Shown: positions 53,927 through 63,361, numbered from the stretch's first letter. The stretch is 64,000 nt of DNA from Oscillospiraceae bacterium NTUH-002-81 (GCA_032620915.1 CP136052.1:2534001-2598000); one strand, 5' to 3'. The notes: a model not told the origin generated them from the letters alone. Made by a program: numbers and translations.

Positions 53927-55522
53927 TTACATTAAAGGTGCAACAATCCGAAGCAGGCTGCCCACCAGCTTTTTGTACCAGGCCAGATTCCGGCAGCCCG
54001 CCAGCGTCACCCGCTGACAGCTTTTCAGCGTCTGGGAAAAATCTTCCTCCACTTCCTTGACAACCTTATTTCTATAAAAGAAAACGCCGCATTCAAAATG
54101 CAGATACAGGCTGCGGAAGTCCAGATTGATGGTACCCACCGCCGCTTTTTTATCATCGGTGACAAAGCTCTTGGCGTGCACAAATCCCGGCGTGTACTCG
54201 TAGATTTCCACGCCCGCCCGGATCAGCTCCTCGTAATACGTCTTGGCCAGCCAGAACGCGTACCACTTGTCCGGAATGTGGGGCATGATGATCTTCACGT
54301 CCAGTCCCTTTTTCCCGGCGTGCTGCAGGGAATCCAGCATCTCGTGATCCAGGATCAGATACGGCGTCATGATGTGCACATAGCGGGTGGCCGTATGGAT
54401 CATGTTCAGGTACACTTCCTCACCCACCCGCTCGTCATCCAGCGGGCTGTCGGAGTAGGGCAGCACGTAACCGTCGGACTGCAGAGCGATTTTTTTCAGA
54501 TCCTTTACAATATAATTTTCGAAGGAATCCAAATATTTTTCCGTGATATCCCACACCTGCAAAAACATCAACGTAAAGCTCATGACCGCATCGCCGTGGA
54601 TCATCACCGCCGTATCCTTCCAGTGGCCGAAACGCACCTTCTGGTTGATGTACTCGTCGGCCAGATTGATGCCGCCGGTGAACGCCACCTTGCCGTCCAC
54701 GATGAGGATTTTCCGGTGATCCCGGTTGTTCTGGCTGGTGGAAAGCACGGGCTTCAACGGCATGAACACCTTGCACTGGATGCCCCGTTTTTCCATTTCC
54801 TTCGGATAATCATGGGGCAGCAGTGAAAAACAGCAGGTGCCGTCGTACATAAGCCGCACCTCCACGCCCTCCTTCACCTTCCGCTCCAGGATTTCCAAAA
54901 TAGCATCCCACATGACACCGGGTGCCAGGATAAAATATTCCAGGAAAATAAATTTTTCCGCTTTTTCCAGCTGGATCTTCATTTCCTCGAAAGCGTCATC
55001 TCCCAGGGGAAAATATTTCGCCTCTGTATTCCGATAAATGGGAAATCCCGCATACTCGCTCATATAGGTAGAAAACCGGGCGGTCAGGGGGCTGACCTCC
55101 ACCAGATCCCGCTTCACGTCCGGATCCTGCTTCAACAGGCTTCTCGTCTCCCGGATGATGCTGCCCAGCCGTTGATTGGTCATTTTCGTGCCAATCTGCA
55201 TCTTGACAAATATGTACAGCAGCACACCGAACACCGGCGCCGCCGCAATGATGACAAGCCACATGATCCGAAACGACGGCTCTGCCCTCTCATTCACCAC
55301 CCAGATAATCGCCAGCACGCCGAACACCGTCATGGCAAAATTAAAGACGCCCCGGTAATCCTGGAGCCATCTGGCCGAGGCCACCAGCACCAGCAGCTGC
55401 AGCAGCAGCATGATCACCAGGATCATCGTCCGTCCAAACACGAACCGCAGCAGCTTGCGCTTTCCTCTGTGTTCCATGGGAGGTACCCCCTCCCTTCTTC
55501 TCTTCATTCGCAGATCTCTCAT
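53927..55522 (-). CDS. cls: Cardiolipin synthase
   Basis: Membrane phospholipase D-type enzyme, 531 residues. Two N-terminal helices (TMILVIMLLLQLLVLVASA, FNFAMTVFGVLAIIWVV plus IMWLVIIAAAPVFGVLLYIF) precede two PLD motifs. HKD1 is NNRDHRKILIVDGKVAFTGG; HKD2 is FVHAKSFVTDDKKAAVGTIN. The start ATG 55522 follows AAGGATAAGT, 2 nt after the ligA stop, so the two are coupled. Intact and of usual length. Confidence 0.95.
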   Translation of the reverse strand: MRDLRMKRRREGVPPMEHRGKRKLLRFVFGRTMILVIMLLLQLLVLVASARWLQDYRGVFNFAMTVFGVLAIIWVVNERAEPSFRIMWLVIIAAAPVFGVLLYIFVKMQIGTKMTNQRLGSIIRETRSLLKQDPDVKRDLVEVSPLTARFSTYMSEYAGFPIYRNTEAKYFPLGDDAFEEMKIQLEKAEKFIFLEYFILAPGVMWDAILEILERKVKEGVEVRLMYDGTCCFSLLPHDYPKEMEKRGIQCKVFMPLKPVLSTSQNNRDHRKILIVDGKVAFTGGINLADEYINQKVRFGHWKDTAVMIHGDAVMSFTLMFLQVWDITEKYLDSFENYIVKDLKKIALQSDGYVLPYSDSPLDDERVGEEVYLNMIHTATRYVHIMTPYLILDHEMLDSLQHAGKKGLDVKIIMPHIPDKWYAFWLAKTYYEELIRAGVEIYEYTPGFVHAKSFVTDDKKAAVGTINLDFRSLYLHFECGVFFYRNKVVKEVEEDFSQTLKSCQRVTLAGCRNLAWYKKLVGSLLRIVAPLM

Positions 55523-55524
55523 AC

Positions 55525-57489
55525 TTATCCTTCTCCTATCAGCTCCAGAAACGCTTCTTCGGATAAAATCGGCACGCCCAGCTCCTTTGCCTTCTTATTC
55601 TTGGAAGAGGAAGACTGGGTATCGTTGTTGATCAGGTAATCGGTCTTGGACGTTACCGAGCCGGTGGCCTTGCCTCCCAGAGACTCGATCTTCGCCTTCA
55701 GTTCATTCCGGTTGGCGAAATGGTGCACACTGCCGGTGATAACAAAGGTCTTCCCTGCCAGCACCTGCTCCTGCTGTTCTGTCGCCTCTTCCTCCAGCGT
55801 CAGCTCCGCCAGCAGGTGATCCAGCCGTTCCATCTGCCCAGCATCCGCAAAAAAGCTGCGGATGGAGCCTGCGATGACGCCGCCGATGCCCGGCACACCG
55901 CTTAAGACTTCCTCGTCCGCGTTTTTCAGCGCTTCCAGATCGTTGCCAAAGGCCCGGCACAGCAGCTTCGCGTTGGACAGCCCCACATTTTCAATGCCCA
56001 GGCTGTAGATCACCCGGGCCAGTGTCGTGTGTCTGGCGCGATCCACACTTTCCATCAGGTTGTTGTAGGATTTTTCACCAAATCCTTCCATATTTATAAT
56101 ATCTTCCCGGTGCCGATCCAGGTGGAACAGGTCGGCCGCCTCGTGGATAAATCCCCTGCCGATGAATTTTTCCAGCGTTGCCTCGGAAAGGCCGTCGATG
56201 TTCAGCGCATCCCGGCTGGCCATCAGGGCAAACAGCTTGATCTTCTTGGCCTGGCAGGCCGGGTTCGTGCAGTAAAGCACCTCCACATCGTTGGCCTGGC
56301 GGATCACCGTCTCACCGCCGCACACCGGACAGACCTTCGGGATCTCCAGGGTACCGCTTCTCGTCAGATTTTCCGCGATCTGGGGAATGATCATGTTGGC
56401 CTTGTATACTTCCAGCTCATCCCCGATGCCCAGCTCCAGGCTTTTCACGATGCTCACATTGTGAACGGACGCCCGGGAAACACTGGTGCCCTCCAGCTGT
56501 ACCGGCTCAAAGATCGCCACCGGATTGATCAGTCCCGTTCGGGATGCACTCCACTCCATCTCCAGCAGGTGGGTTTTCTCTGTCTCATCCTGCCATTTGA
56601 AAGCGATGGAATTCCGTGGGAACTTGGCCGTGCGCCCCAGGGAATCCCCGTAGGCGATATCGTCATACAGAAGCACCAGACCGTCCGACGGGAAATCGTT
56701 ATCCTGGATTTTCCCGGCAAACCGCTGTACCGTCTCCTGCATATTTTCTGCGGTCACCACCTGGTATTCCACCACCTCAAAGCCCTGCTCCTTCAGCCAG
56801 AGGAACTGCTTTTCCCGGGAATTTTCAAAATCCACACCGTCCGCCTTCACAAGAGAAAAGGCGAAAAAATTCACATTCCGCTCGGCCGTGATCTGGCTGT
56901 TCAGCTGCCGCACAGAACCGCTGCACAGATTCCGCGGGTTCTTATATTTGGCATCCACATCCGGGATGGCCTCATTGATTTTTTCAAAATCCGAGTAGCG
57001 GATCACCGCCTCGCCCCGGAGGATCAGCTCGCCTTCATAGGAGATATGCAGCGGGATGTTGCAAAATACCCGGGCATTGCCCGTGATGACCTCTCCCACT
57101 TCCCCGTTTCCCCGGGTAACGGCCTTAAAAAGGGCCCCATCCCGGTAAGTAAGCACGATGGTCAGGCCATCCAGCTTCCAGGACAGCAGGCTTCTGTGTT
57201 CTCCTGCAAAAGCCGCCAGCTCTTCCACACTTTTCGTCTTGTCCAGAGACAGCATGGGCTGCTCATGACGTTCCTTAGGAAGTTCTGACACCACCTCATA
57301 TCCCACATTGACCGTGGGGCTTCCCGCCAGCACCGTGCCGGTCTCCTTCTCCAGCACCGTCAGCTCATCGTACAGGCTGTCGTATTCATAATTGCTCATC
57401 AGCTCCCGGCTCTCCTGATAATATGCCCGGGAAGCTGCCCGAAGCCTCGTCACAAGTTCCTTCATCCGTTCCATTTTCTGATCTGCCAT
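55525..57489 (-). CDS. ligA: NAD-dependent DNA ligase
   Basis: 654 residues with all LigA domains in order: Ia and adenylation (LLSWKLDGLTIVLTYRDGAL with the KxDG lysine), OB fold (VEEPVQLEGTSVSRASVHN-type segment), zinc finger (CPVCGGETVIRQANDVEVLYCTNPAC), helix-hairpin-helix repeats (YSLGIENVGLSNAKLL, VLSGVPGIGGVIAGSI) and a C-terminal BRCT (LAGKTFVITGSVHHFANR). The ATG directly follows the RluF gene. The adenylation core differs from the most common LigA at KLDG, as in a clostridial branch. Intact. Confidence 0.95.
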   Translation of the reverse strand: MADQKMERMKELVTRLRAASRAYYQESRELMSNYEYDSLYDELTVLEKETGTVLAGSPTVNVGYEVVSELPKERHEQPMLSLDKTKSVEELAAFAGEHRSLLSWKLDGLTIVLTYRDGALFKAVTRGNGEVGEVITGNARVFCNIPLHISYEGELILRGEAVIRYSDFEKINEAIPDVDAKYKNPRNLCSGSVRQLNSQITAERNVNFFAFSLVKADGVDFENSREKQFLWLKEQGFEVVEYQVVTAENMQETVQRFAGKIQDNDFPSDGLVLLYDDIAYGDSLGRTAKFPRNSIAFKWQDETEKTHLLEMEWSASRTGLINPVAIFEPVQLEGTSVSRASVHNVSIVKSLELGIGDELEVYKANMIIPQIAENLTRSGTLEIPKVCPVCGGETVIRQANDVEVLYCTNPACQAKKIKLFALMASRDALNIDGLSEATLEKFIGRGFIHEAADLFHLDRHREDIINMEGFGEKSYNNLMESVDRARHTTLARVIYSLGIENVGLSNAKLLCRAFGNDLEALKNADEEVLSGVPGIGGVIAGSIRSFFADAGQMERLDHLLAELTLEEEATEQQEQVLAGKTFVITGSVHHFANRNELKAKIESLGGKATGSVTSKTDYLINNDTQSSSSKNKKAKELGVPILSEEAFLELIGEG

Positions 57490-58248
57490 CTATTTTAACT
57501 CCTGTTCTGGCTGGCACCTGATCTGCCTGCTCCCTGTTTTTCTGTATCTGCTGCGGTCAGCCGCTCCAGCTCCGCGATCTCCTCCGCCGTCAGATACCTG
57601 TATGCCCCCCACGGGCAGATCGCCCAGCGTAACATTCATCACCCGCACCCGATGCAGCCGCTTTACCCGGTAGCCGAAATACTCACACATCCGGCGGATC
57701 TGCCGGTTCAGCCCCTGGGTCAGTACGATCTGAAAAGACTTCTCCCCGGTTTTCCAGATCCGGCACCTGCGCGTCACCGTGTCCAGGATGGGCACCCCGG
57801 CGGCCATCCCTTCCAGAAATGCCTCCGTCACCGGCCTGTCTACCGTTACCTGATATTCTTTCTCATGATGATTCCTGGCCCGCATCATCCGGTTGTTGAT
57901 CTCCCCGTCGTTGGTCATAAGGATCAGTCCGGTGGAATCCTTGTCCAGCCGCCCCAGATAGGTGATCTTCTTCGGAAAATGCAGAAAATCGATCAAATTG
58001 TCTTTCTCTCTGGGATCTGCCGTGCATACAATCCCTTTCGGTTTGTGCACTGCCAGAAAAATCCGTTCCTCTTCCCTGGAAATCAGCTGTCCATCCACTT
58101 CCACCCGCTGCCCGGGATGAATGCGTGTACCCACAGCTGCCACGATGCCGTCCACCCGCACCCGGCCTTCCTCGATGCGCCGGTCGGCCTCCCGCCGGGA
58201 ACACACCCCCGCCTCGCTGATAAATTTGTTCAGTCTGATTTCCTCCAT
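57490..58248 (-). CDS. rluF: 23S rRNA pseudouridine synthase (RluF/RluB type), frameshift near C-terminus
   Basis: 252 residues as read. The S4 domain is RLNKFISEAGVCSRREADRRIEEGRVRVDG. The catalytic Asp is in YLGRLDKDSTGLILMTNDG, and QGLNRQIRRMCEYFGYRVKRLHRVRV is the family's motif III. After GDLPVGG the frame degenerates to a Gly/Arg-rich tail. With five rather than six G at 57605-57610 it reads VGAYRYLTAEEIAELERL to a stop at 57495, the usual end. The catalytic domain is unaffected. Confidence 0.92.
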   Translation of the reverse strand: MEEIRLNKFISEAGVCSRREADRRIEEGRVRVDGIVAAVGTRIHPGQRVEVDGQLISREEERIFLAVHKPKGIVCTADPREKDNLIDFLHFPKKITYLGRLDKDSTGLILMTNDGEINNRMMRARNHHEKEYQVTVDRPVTEAFLEGMAAGVPILDTVTRRCRIWKTGEKSFQIVLTQGLNRQIRRMCEYFGYRVKRLHRVRVMNVTLGDLPVGGIQVSDGGGDRGAGAADRSRYRKTGSRQIRCQPEQELK

Positions 58249-58334
58249 GAAAGTATCCCCAATCTTATCACAATTACTTTTATTCTACACCAAATCTCCG
58301 GCGGTGGATACCTTTTTTTACCTATGAAAGTTTC

Positions 58335-58363
58335 TTGTTTTTCTGCCCAAATGTATATATAAT
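58335..58363 (+). promoter_or_regulatory. Promoter of the sigma factor/PrsW operon
   Basis: TTGTTT (58335-58340) and TATAAT (58358-58363) 17 bp apart. Confidence 0.78.
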
Positions 58364-58364
58364 A

Positions 58365-58399
58365 GTGTCAAACATGATACCCTCAGTATCATCAGACAC
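58365..58399 (+). promoter_or_regulatory. Dyad in the sigma operon leader
   Basis: GTGTC/GACAC encloses ATGATAC-CCTCA-GTATCAT, a near-perfect hairpin located at the expected transcription start and ending 5 bp before the GGAGG of the sigma gene. It could be an operator or a translation-control hairpin. Confidence 0.6.
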
Positions 58400-58414
58400 C
58401 TACGGAGGAAACGA

Positions 58415-59011
58415 ATGGCCAGAAACGGAGACGACAATTCCATACCAAGCACAGAAGTCATTGCCGATGAAACAGCATACCGGCGATACGTGGACGGGGA
58501 AGAGCGTGCTGCCAACCTTCTCGTGGAAAAATACAGCGATGCGCTGACCTTCTACATCAACGGCTATATCCGGGACATGCACGAGGCGGAAGACCTGATG
58601 ATCGAAGCTTTTGCCCGGATTTTTGCAAAAGAACGCCCGCTGAGCAGTGAAGGCAGCTTCAAGGCATATCTTTACAAGACCGCAAGGCATCTGGCCCTGC
58701 GCCACGCAAGAAAACACCGGCTTCTCTCGCTTCGACTGGAAGATCTGGATTTCGAACCGTCGGACACCGTGATGGCAGACACTGCGCTGATCCAAAATGA
58801 GCGCAACCGTCAGCTGTATGCAGCCCTGGGAAAGATCAACGCCCGGTACCGGGAAGCGCTGTATCTCGTCTATTTTGAAGGAATGAGCTACCGTGGTGCC
58901 GGAGCCATCATGGGCAAAAGTGAACAGCAGATCACGAATCTGATCCACCGGGGCAAGCAGAGCCTGAAAAACATGTTAGAGCAGGAGGGATTTTCCTATG
59001 CGGACAAATGA
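58415..59011 (+). CDS. ECF-type RNA polymerase sigma factor
   Basis: 198 residues. Region 2 is ERAANLLVEKYSDALTFYINGYIRDMHEAEDLMIEAFARIFAK; region 4 is ARYREALYLVYFEGMSYRGAGAIMGKSEQQITNLIHRGKQSLK, a helix-turn-helix for the -35. No regions 1 or 3, as in ECF factors. TACGGAGGAAACG precedes the ATG. The stop overlaps the next gene by 14 bp. It leads a plus-strand operon that includes a candidate anti-sigma protein and a PrsW protease. Its regulon is unknown. Confidence 0.92.
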   Translation: MARNGDDNSIPSTEVIADETAYRRYVDGEERAANLLVEKYSDALTFYINGYIRDMHEAEDLMIEAFARIFAKERPLSSEGSFKAYLYKTARHLALRHARKHRLLSLRLEDLDFEPSDTVMADTALIQNERNRQLYAALGKINARYREALYLVYFEGMSYRGAGAIMGKSEQQITNLIHRGKQSLKNMLEQEGFSYADK

Positions 59012-59348
59012 GGAGCGCATCCGTCTCATCCATGAGCGGACGGCAGAAATCAGAAAAGAACAAAAAAACAGACGCCGACAGCTGCGAACCGCAGTCTGCA
59101 TGGCAGCCTGTCTGCTTCTTGTGGTCGGCATCGGCATCCTGATGCCAGGCTTCATACACGGTGCGGCCGCCGGAACTGTCAGCCACACTGCCGGGACAGC
59201 AAGTCTCGTAGCAAGTCATGCCGCACTGGGCTATATTCTCATGGGTCTGCTCTCCTTTCTGCTGGGGGTGAGTGTCACGATCCTGCTCTACCGCCTGCGC
59301 AGGCACAATGACCGCAAAAAACAGGAGGACAGGGAAGATGAACTTTGA
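58998..59348 (+). CDS. Candidate membrane anti-sigma factor (small)
   Basis: 116 residues. The N-terminal 35 residues are a charged amphipathic helix (NEERIRLIHERTAEIRKEQK). They are followed by a membrane helix (VCMAACLLLVVGIGILMP), an Ala/Ser/Thr extracellular stretch, a second helix (ILMGLLSFLLGVSVTILLY) and a charged tail. ATG 58998 is within the sigma gene end, with GGAGGG upstream. A cytosolic helix plus membrane anchor right after an ECF gene suggests a tethered inhibitor; no known anti-sigma domain is recognised. Confidence 0.65.
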   Translation: MRTNEERIRLIHERTAEIRKEQKNRRRQLRTAVCMAACLLLVVGIGILMPGFIHGAAAGTVSHTAGTASLVASHAALGYILMGLLSFLLGVSVTILLYRLRRHNDRKKQEDREDEL

Positions 59349-59952
59349 AGTCATTGATAATTGTTTTCAGATCCTCGTTCTCTGGTGCGCGGCACTGACC
59401 GCCACCGGTCTTTCCATCCGGTATCGGGAACGCCGTTTTCTGATCCTCGCCCTGGCTTACGCCTGCTTTTCCATGGGAACCCTTTACTGGGTGCTGTATC
59501 TGGCCATCCTCGGTATGTTCCCCCAGGTCTTCTACGTGGCAGAGATTTCCTGGCTGGCCGCTTATTTCTTCTATCTGTCGCTGCAGGTGCTCCGGTCAGA
59601 ACATCTGTCCATCCATTTCGCCCCGCTGCCGGCACTGCTCGGCTGTCTGGTCGCCGTGGCAGCTGTGATCAACAACATCTTCGGCCCGTCACCGCTGATG
59701 CTGGCTTTATTTGCTGTCACCGCTGGTGCCATCGCATACCTGTCCCTGTTTCGCCTGCAGCACCGGCTGCCCTTCCGTCAGACCGACGCGGTTCTGTTTC
59801 TCTGCGTCGTTTTGCAGGTGGCTCTGTATGCCGTCTCTTCTTTTTTCAGTGATTACACCCATTTTAACCTGTATTTCGCAGTGGACATTACCCTGACCTG
59901 CGCCTTTGTCGCCCTGCTGCCCCTGACATTCCGGGAGGTGAAACCGTCATGA
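59338..59952 (+). CDS. Seven-helix membrane protein of the sigma/PrsW operon, unknown function
   Basis: 204 residues, almost wholly hydrophobic, with about seven helices (CFQILVLWCAALTATGLSI, FLILALAYACFSMGTLYWVLY, ISWLAAYFFYLSLQVL, LPALLGCLVAVAAVI and others). AGGAGG lies 9 nt before ATG 59338, inside the end of the preceding gene. The stop overlaps the PrsW start by 4 bp. Its place between the candidate anti-sigma and the protease suggests a sensor or an accessory of site-1 cleavage. No family recognised. Confidence 0.75.
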   Translation: MNFEVIDNCFQILVLWCAALTATGLSIRYRERRFLILALAYACFSMGTLYWVLYLAILGMFPQVFYVAEISWLAAYFFYLSLQVLRSEHLSIHFAPLPALLGCLVAVAAVINNIFGPSPLMLALFAVTAGAIAYLSLFRLQHRLPFRQTDAVLFLCVVLQVALYAVSSFFSDYTHFNLYFAVDITLTCAFVALLPLTFREVKPS

Positions 59953-60593
59953 CCTATATTGAAAACATTTTCATCTGTCTTGCCATCCCCCTGCTGCTGT
60001 CCGTGTTTTTCACAAAAGGCCGCACCCGCCGTTTTGCCCTGTTCACCGTGATCGGCATGGCCGTCTGCCTGCTGGCCGCCTACGTGAGCAGCTTTTTCAT
60101 GGGCTATTATGGTTGTGACGCCACCCTGACCGCCATCGAAATCGCACCGGTCTGCGAGGAAATCATGAAGCTTCTGCCCCTGCTGTTCTATTTTCTCATC
60201 TTTGAGCCGGAGCCGAAGGAGCTGCCCGGCATGGCCATTGCCATCGCTGTGGGCTTCGCCACCTTCGAAAATGTCTGCTACCTGACAGAAAACGGTGCGG
60301 AAGACTTTCACTTTCTCCTCATCCGCGGCATTTCCGCCGGTGCGCTGCATATCCTCTGCGGCATCCTCACGGGATTTGGCATTTCCTACGTGTTCCGCCG
60401 CCGCTGGCTGGCACTGACCGGTGCTGTGGGAATCCTGGGCACCTGCGTGGGCTTTCACGCCATTTACAACCTGCTCATCACTGCGGGTGGCCCCTGGTGG
60501 ATGGCGGCCTGCCTGTTTCCCTCCCTGCTCATCGCCTGCCTCTTTGTGCTGAAACAGCTCTTGCCGAAACTAAAGTTTACAATTCCTTTATAA
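59949..60593 (+). CDS. prsW: PrsW-family intramembrane metalloprotease
   Basis: 214 residues with about seven membrane helices. The active-site elements are AIEIAPVCEEIMKLLPLLFY (the EExxK motif), AIAVGFATFENVCYL (FExxxY-like), LIRGISAGALHILCGI (His) and CVGFHAIYNLLI (His). Bacillus PrsW makes the first cut in anti-sigma RsiW. Here it is in the same operon as an ECF sigma and a small membrane protein, so a regulated proteolysis circuit is likely. Intact. Confidence 0.9.
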   Translation: MTYIENIFICLAIPLLLSVFFTKGRTRRFALFTVIGMAVCLLAAYVSSFFMGYYGCDATLTAIEIAPVCEEIMKLLPLLFYFLIFEPEPKELPGMAIAIAVGFATFENVCYLTENGAEDFHFLLIRGISAGALHILCGILTGFGISYVFRRRWLALTGAVGILGTCVGFHAIYNLLITAGGPWWMAACLFPSLLIACLFVLKQLLPKLKFTIPL

Positions 60594-60700
60594 AAATATG
60601 GATAAATTCTGCTTTGGGGTGAAAGGATTTTTATTTTCAGGGCTTTTATAAAGTGTCGGGCGTATTCGCTCTTCCATCATCCGTCAAAAAGGAGGCCCTG

Positions 60701-60997
60701 ATGATGACCACCAGAACCGAAATCCACATACAGGAAATCTGCCGCAGAGCCCGGCAATACCGGCAGCAGTACGAACGCCGCATGCTTTCCATCCTGTCCG
60801 TATGCAGCCTGTTTTTGCTGGCCTGCATCACCACTCTCCTGAAAAAGGTACAGACACCGGGTATCTTTGCTGCAGCCAACGCCTATGGCGCCGTGCTGCT
60901 GCGAAACGACGTAAGCCCCTATATCGTCGTGGGTGTGGCCGCATTTGCGGCGGGCGTGATGTGCACCATTTTTTGTATGCGATGCAGAGAGAAATAA
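60701..60997 (+). CDS. Small membrane protein with charged N-terminal helix, second candidate anti-sigma
   Basis: 98 residues. AAAAAGGAGGCCCTG precedes paired ATGs. A charged N-terminal helix (RTEIHIQEICRRARQYRQQYERR) is followed by a membrane helix (MLSILSVCSLFLLACITTLL), a short loop and a second helix (ISPYIVVGVAAFAAGVMCTIFC-like). The architecture mirrors the gene at 58998, so the two may be distant paralogues. A 107-bp gap with a TTTTATAAAG stretch separates it from prsW. Ends in a strong terminator. Confidence 0.7.
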   Translation: MMTTRTEIHIQEICRRARQYRQQYERRMLSILSVCSLFLLACITTLLKKVQTPGIFAAANAYGAVLLRNDVSPYIVVGVAAFAAGVMCTIFCMRCREK

Positions 60998-61027
60998 AGT
61001 CCCGGAGAAACAGATCTCCGGGACTTT
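60997..61027 (+). terminator. Bidirectional intrinsic terminator between sigma operon and gdhA
   Basis: AAAGTCCCGGAGA (60997-61009) pairs with TCTCCGGGACTTT (61015-61027), a 13-bp perfect stem with A/T ends on both sides. Confidence 0.9.
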
Positions 61028-61081
61028 CCTATATGCTCATTTTAGAAGTCACTCAATGTCTTCCACTCCACTAAGTTCGCA

Positions 61082-62458
<1,377 letters not shown>

Positions 62459-62497
62459 CTATTGTTTGTCATGAAAAAAGCTGTAAAGCTATAAAAC

Positions 62498-62543
62498 AAA
62501 AAATGCGCCAAAATCAAGCATGGGATATCTCACTCCCATACTG
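62498..62543 (-). terminator. Intrinsic terminator inside the gdhA leader (possible attenuator)
   Basis: On the minus strand a ~20-bp stem from GCGTCGAATTCAGTATGGGA pairing with TCCCATGCTTGATTTTGGCGC (with a few G-T pairs and one bulge) is followed by ATTTTTTG. It lies between the gdhA promoter and gene, so transcripts could stop after about 64 nt. Confidence 0.75.
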
Positions 62544-62568
62544 AATTCGACGCCTTTGTCTGTGCATT

Positions 62569-62597
62569 ATTATACTACCGGGTTATTACAATTTCAA
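62569..62597 (-). promoter_or_regulatory. gdhA promoter
   Basis: Minus-strand TTGAAA (62592-62597) and TATAAT (62569-62574), 17 bp apart, giving a leader of about 146 nt. Confidence 0.88.
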
Positions 62598-62632
62598 GAA
62601 AAATCTACTTAAATTTTATTATTTCAGTTCAC

Positions 62633-62693
62633 TCGTCTGTTCCTGCAGGCAAATTTTATGCTCGCATAAAAATTTGTTTGCGGGAATAGACGA
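62633..62693. repeat. Long hairpin beginning the family 2 repeat block
   Basis: TCGTCT (62633-62638) through AGACGA (62688-62693) forms a nearly continuous ~28-bp stem (including GCAAATTTTATG with CATAAAAATTTGTTTGC) around CTCG. It is preceded by CAGTTCACTCG, the boundary motif seen elsewhere in reverse. Confidence 0.75.
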
Positions 62694-62917
62694 AGGGAGC
62701 GCCATCTAATGAGCAAAAATGAGCTGCAACGCAGCGGAGAGCATCGCAGATGCGGTTTTGCGAATGGCGCGGGTGAACTGAATGCCTGTTATCCATGCTT
62801 GCACGAAAATCTGGCTGCAAAAATATTCGAAGGGAGCGCCGTCTAATGAGCAAAAATGAGCTGCAACGCAGCGGAGAGCATCGCAGATGCGGTTTTGCGA
62901 ATGGCGCAGGTGAACTG
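62691..62917. repeat. Structured repeat family 2: two 90-bp direct copies
   Basis: Copies at 62691-62780 and 62828-62917 differ at 2 of 90 positions. Each folds with outer stem GCGCCAT/ATGGCGC (GCGCCGT in copy 2, a G-T pair), inner GCAAAA/TTTTGC, and two hairpins GCTGC-AAC-GCAGC and GCATC-GCA-GATGC. Each ends in GGTGAACTG. Copy 2 stops 4 bp short of the stop codon of the downstream minus-strand gene. Confidence 0.88.
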
Positions 62918-62920
62918 CGT

Positions 62921-63361
62921 CTACTCTTCAACATAAGCCTTCAATCTGCAGATGGCTTTTTTCTCAAACCCGGTCAATTCCTCCGCCAGCTCCATGCTCA
63001 TTTTCCCGCAGGCAGTCTGGTCACGCATCATCTGCTTCATCGCCAGCATTTTTCCGGCGCTGTCCTGGATCATCAGCCGTGCAATGTGTTCCGTGCTGAT
63101 ATTGGTCAGCGTGTTAAGCTGCAGATTTCCCCACTGGGCAGCCTGCTCCATGAGACCGTCCCCCTTTGGACGGAATCCGTTTTCGTACAGGCGGCTGGAC
63201 GCCCGCTCCTCGATCTTGGAATATTCATAGGCCAGCCGGTTCAGATCCAGCGCCAGATCATCGTCATACACCTTCGCGATCACTGCATGCACCGCATCCA
63301 CGCCCGCCTTGCTGCTCCTGTATACCTCATTTAATAAACTTCTGTCCGCTTCCGTCAGCAT
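62921..63361 (-). CDS. Helical-bundle protein, unknown function
   Basis: 146 residues, predicted almost all helix: LNEVYRSSKAGVDAVHAVIAKVYDDDLALDLNRLAYEYSKIEERA, then WGNLQLNTLTNISTEHIAR, MLAMKQMMRDQTACGKMSM and ELTGFEKKAICRLKAYVEE. The spacing suggests a four-helix bundle reminiscent of DUF2383/ferritin-like proteins, but no metal-binding ExxH pattern is seen. ATG 63361 follows AAAGGAGAAG; the longer open frame upstream has no support. No neighbour gives a role. Confidence 0.75.
   Translation of the reverse strand: MLTEADRSLLNEVYRSSKAGVDAVHAVIAKVYDDDLALDLNRLAYEYSKIEERASSRLYENGFRPKGDGLMEQAAQWGNLQLNTLTNISTEHIARLMIQDSAGKMLAMKQMMRDQTACGKMSMELAEELTGFEKKAICRLKAYVEE

Noticed and set aside
62691..62917. 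Direct repeats considered as a CRISPR array
   Set aside because: Only two 90-bp units with internal stems and one spacer; no cas genes in the window and no 25-40 bp repeat-spacer periodicity.
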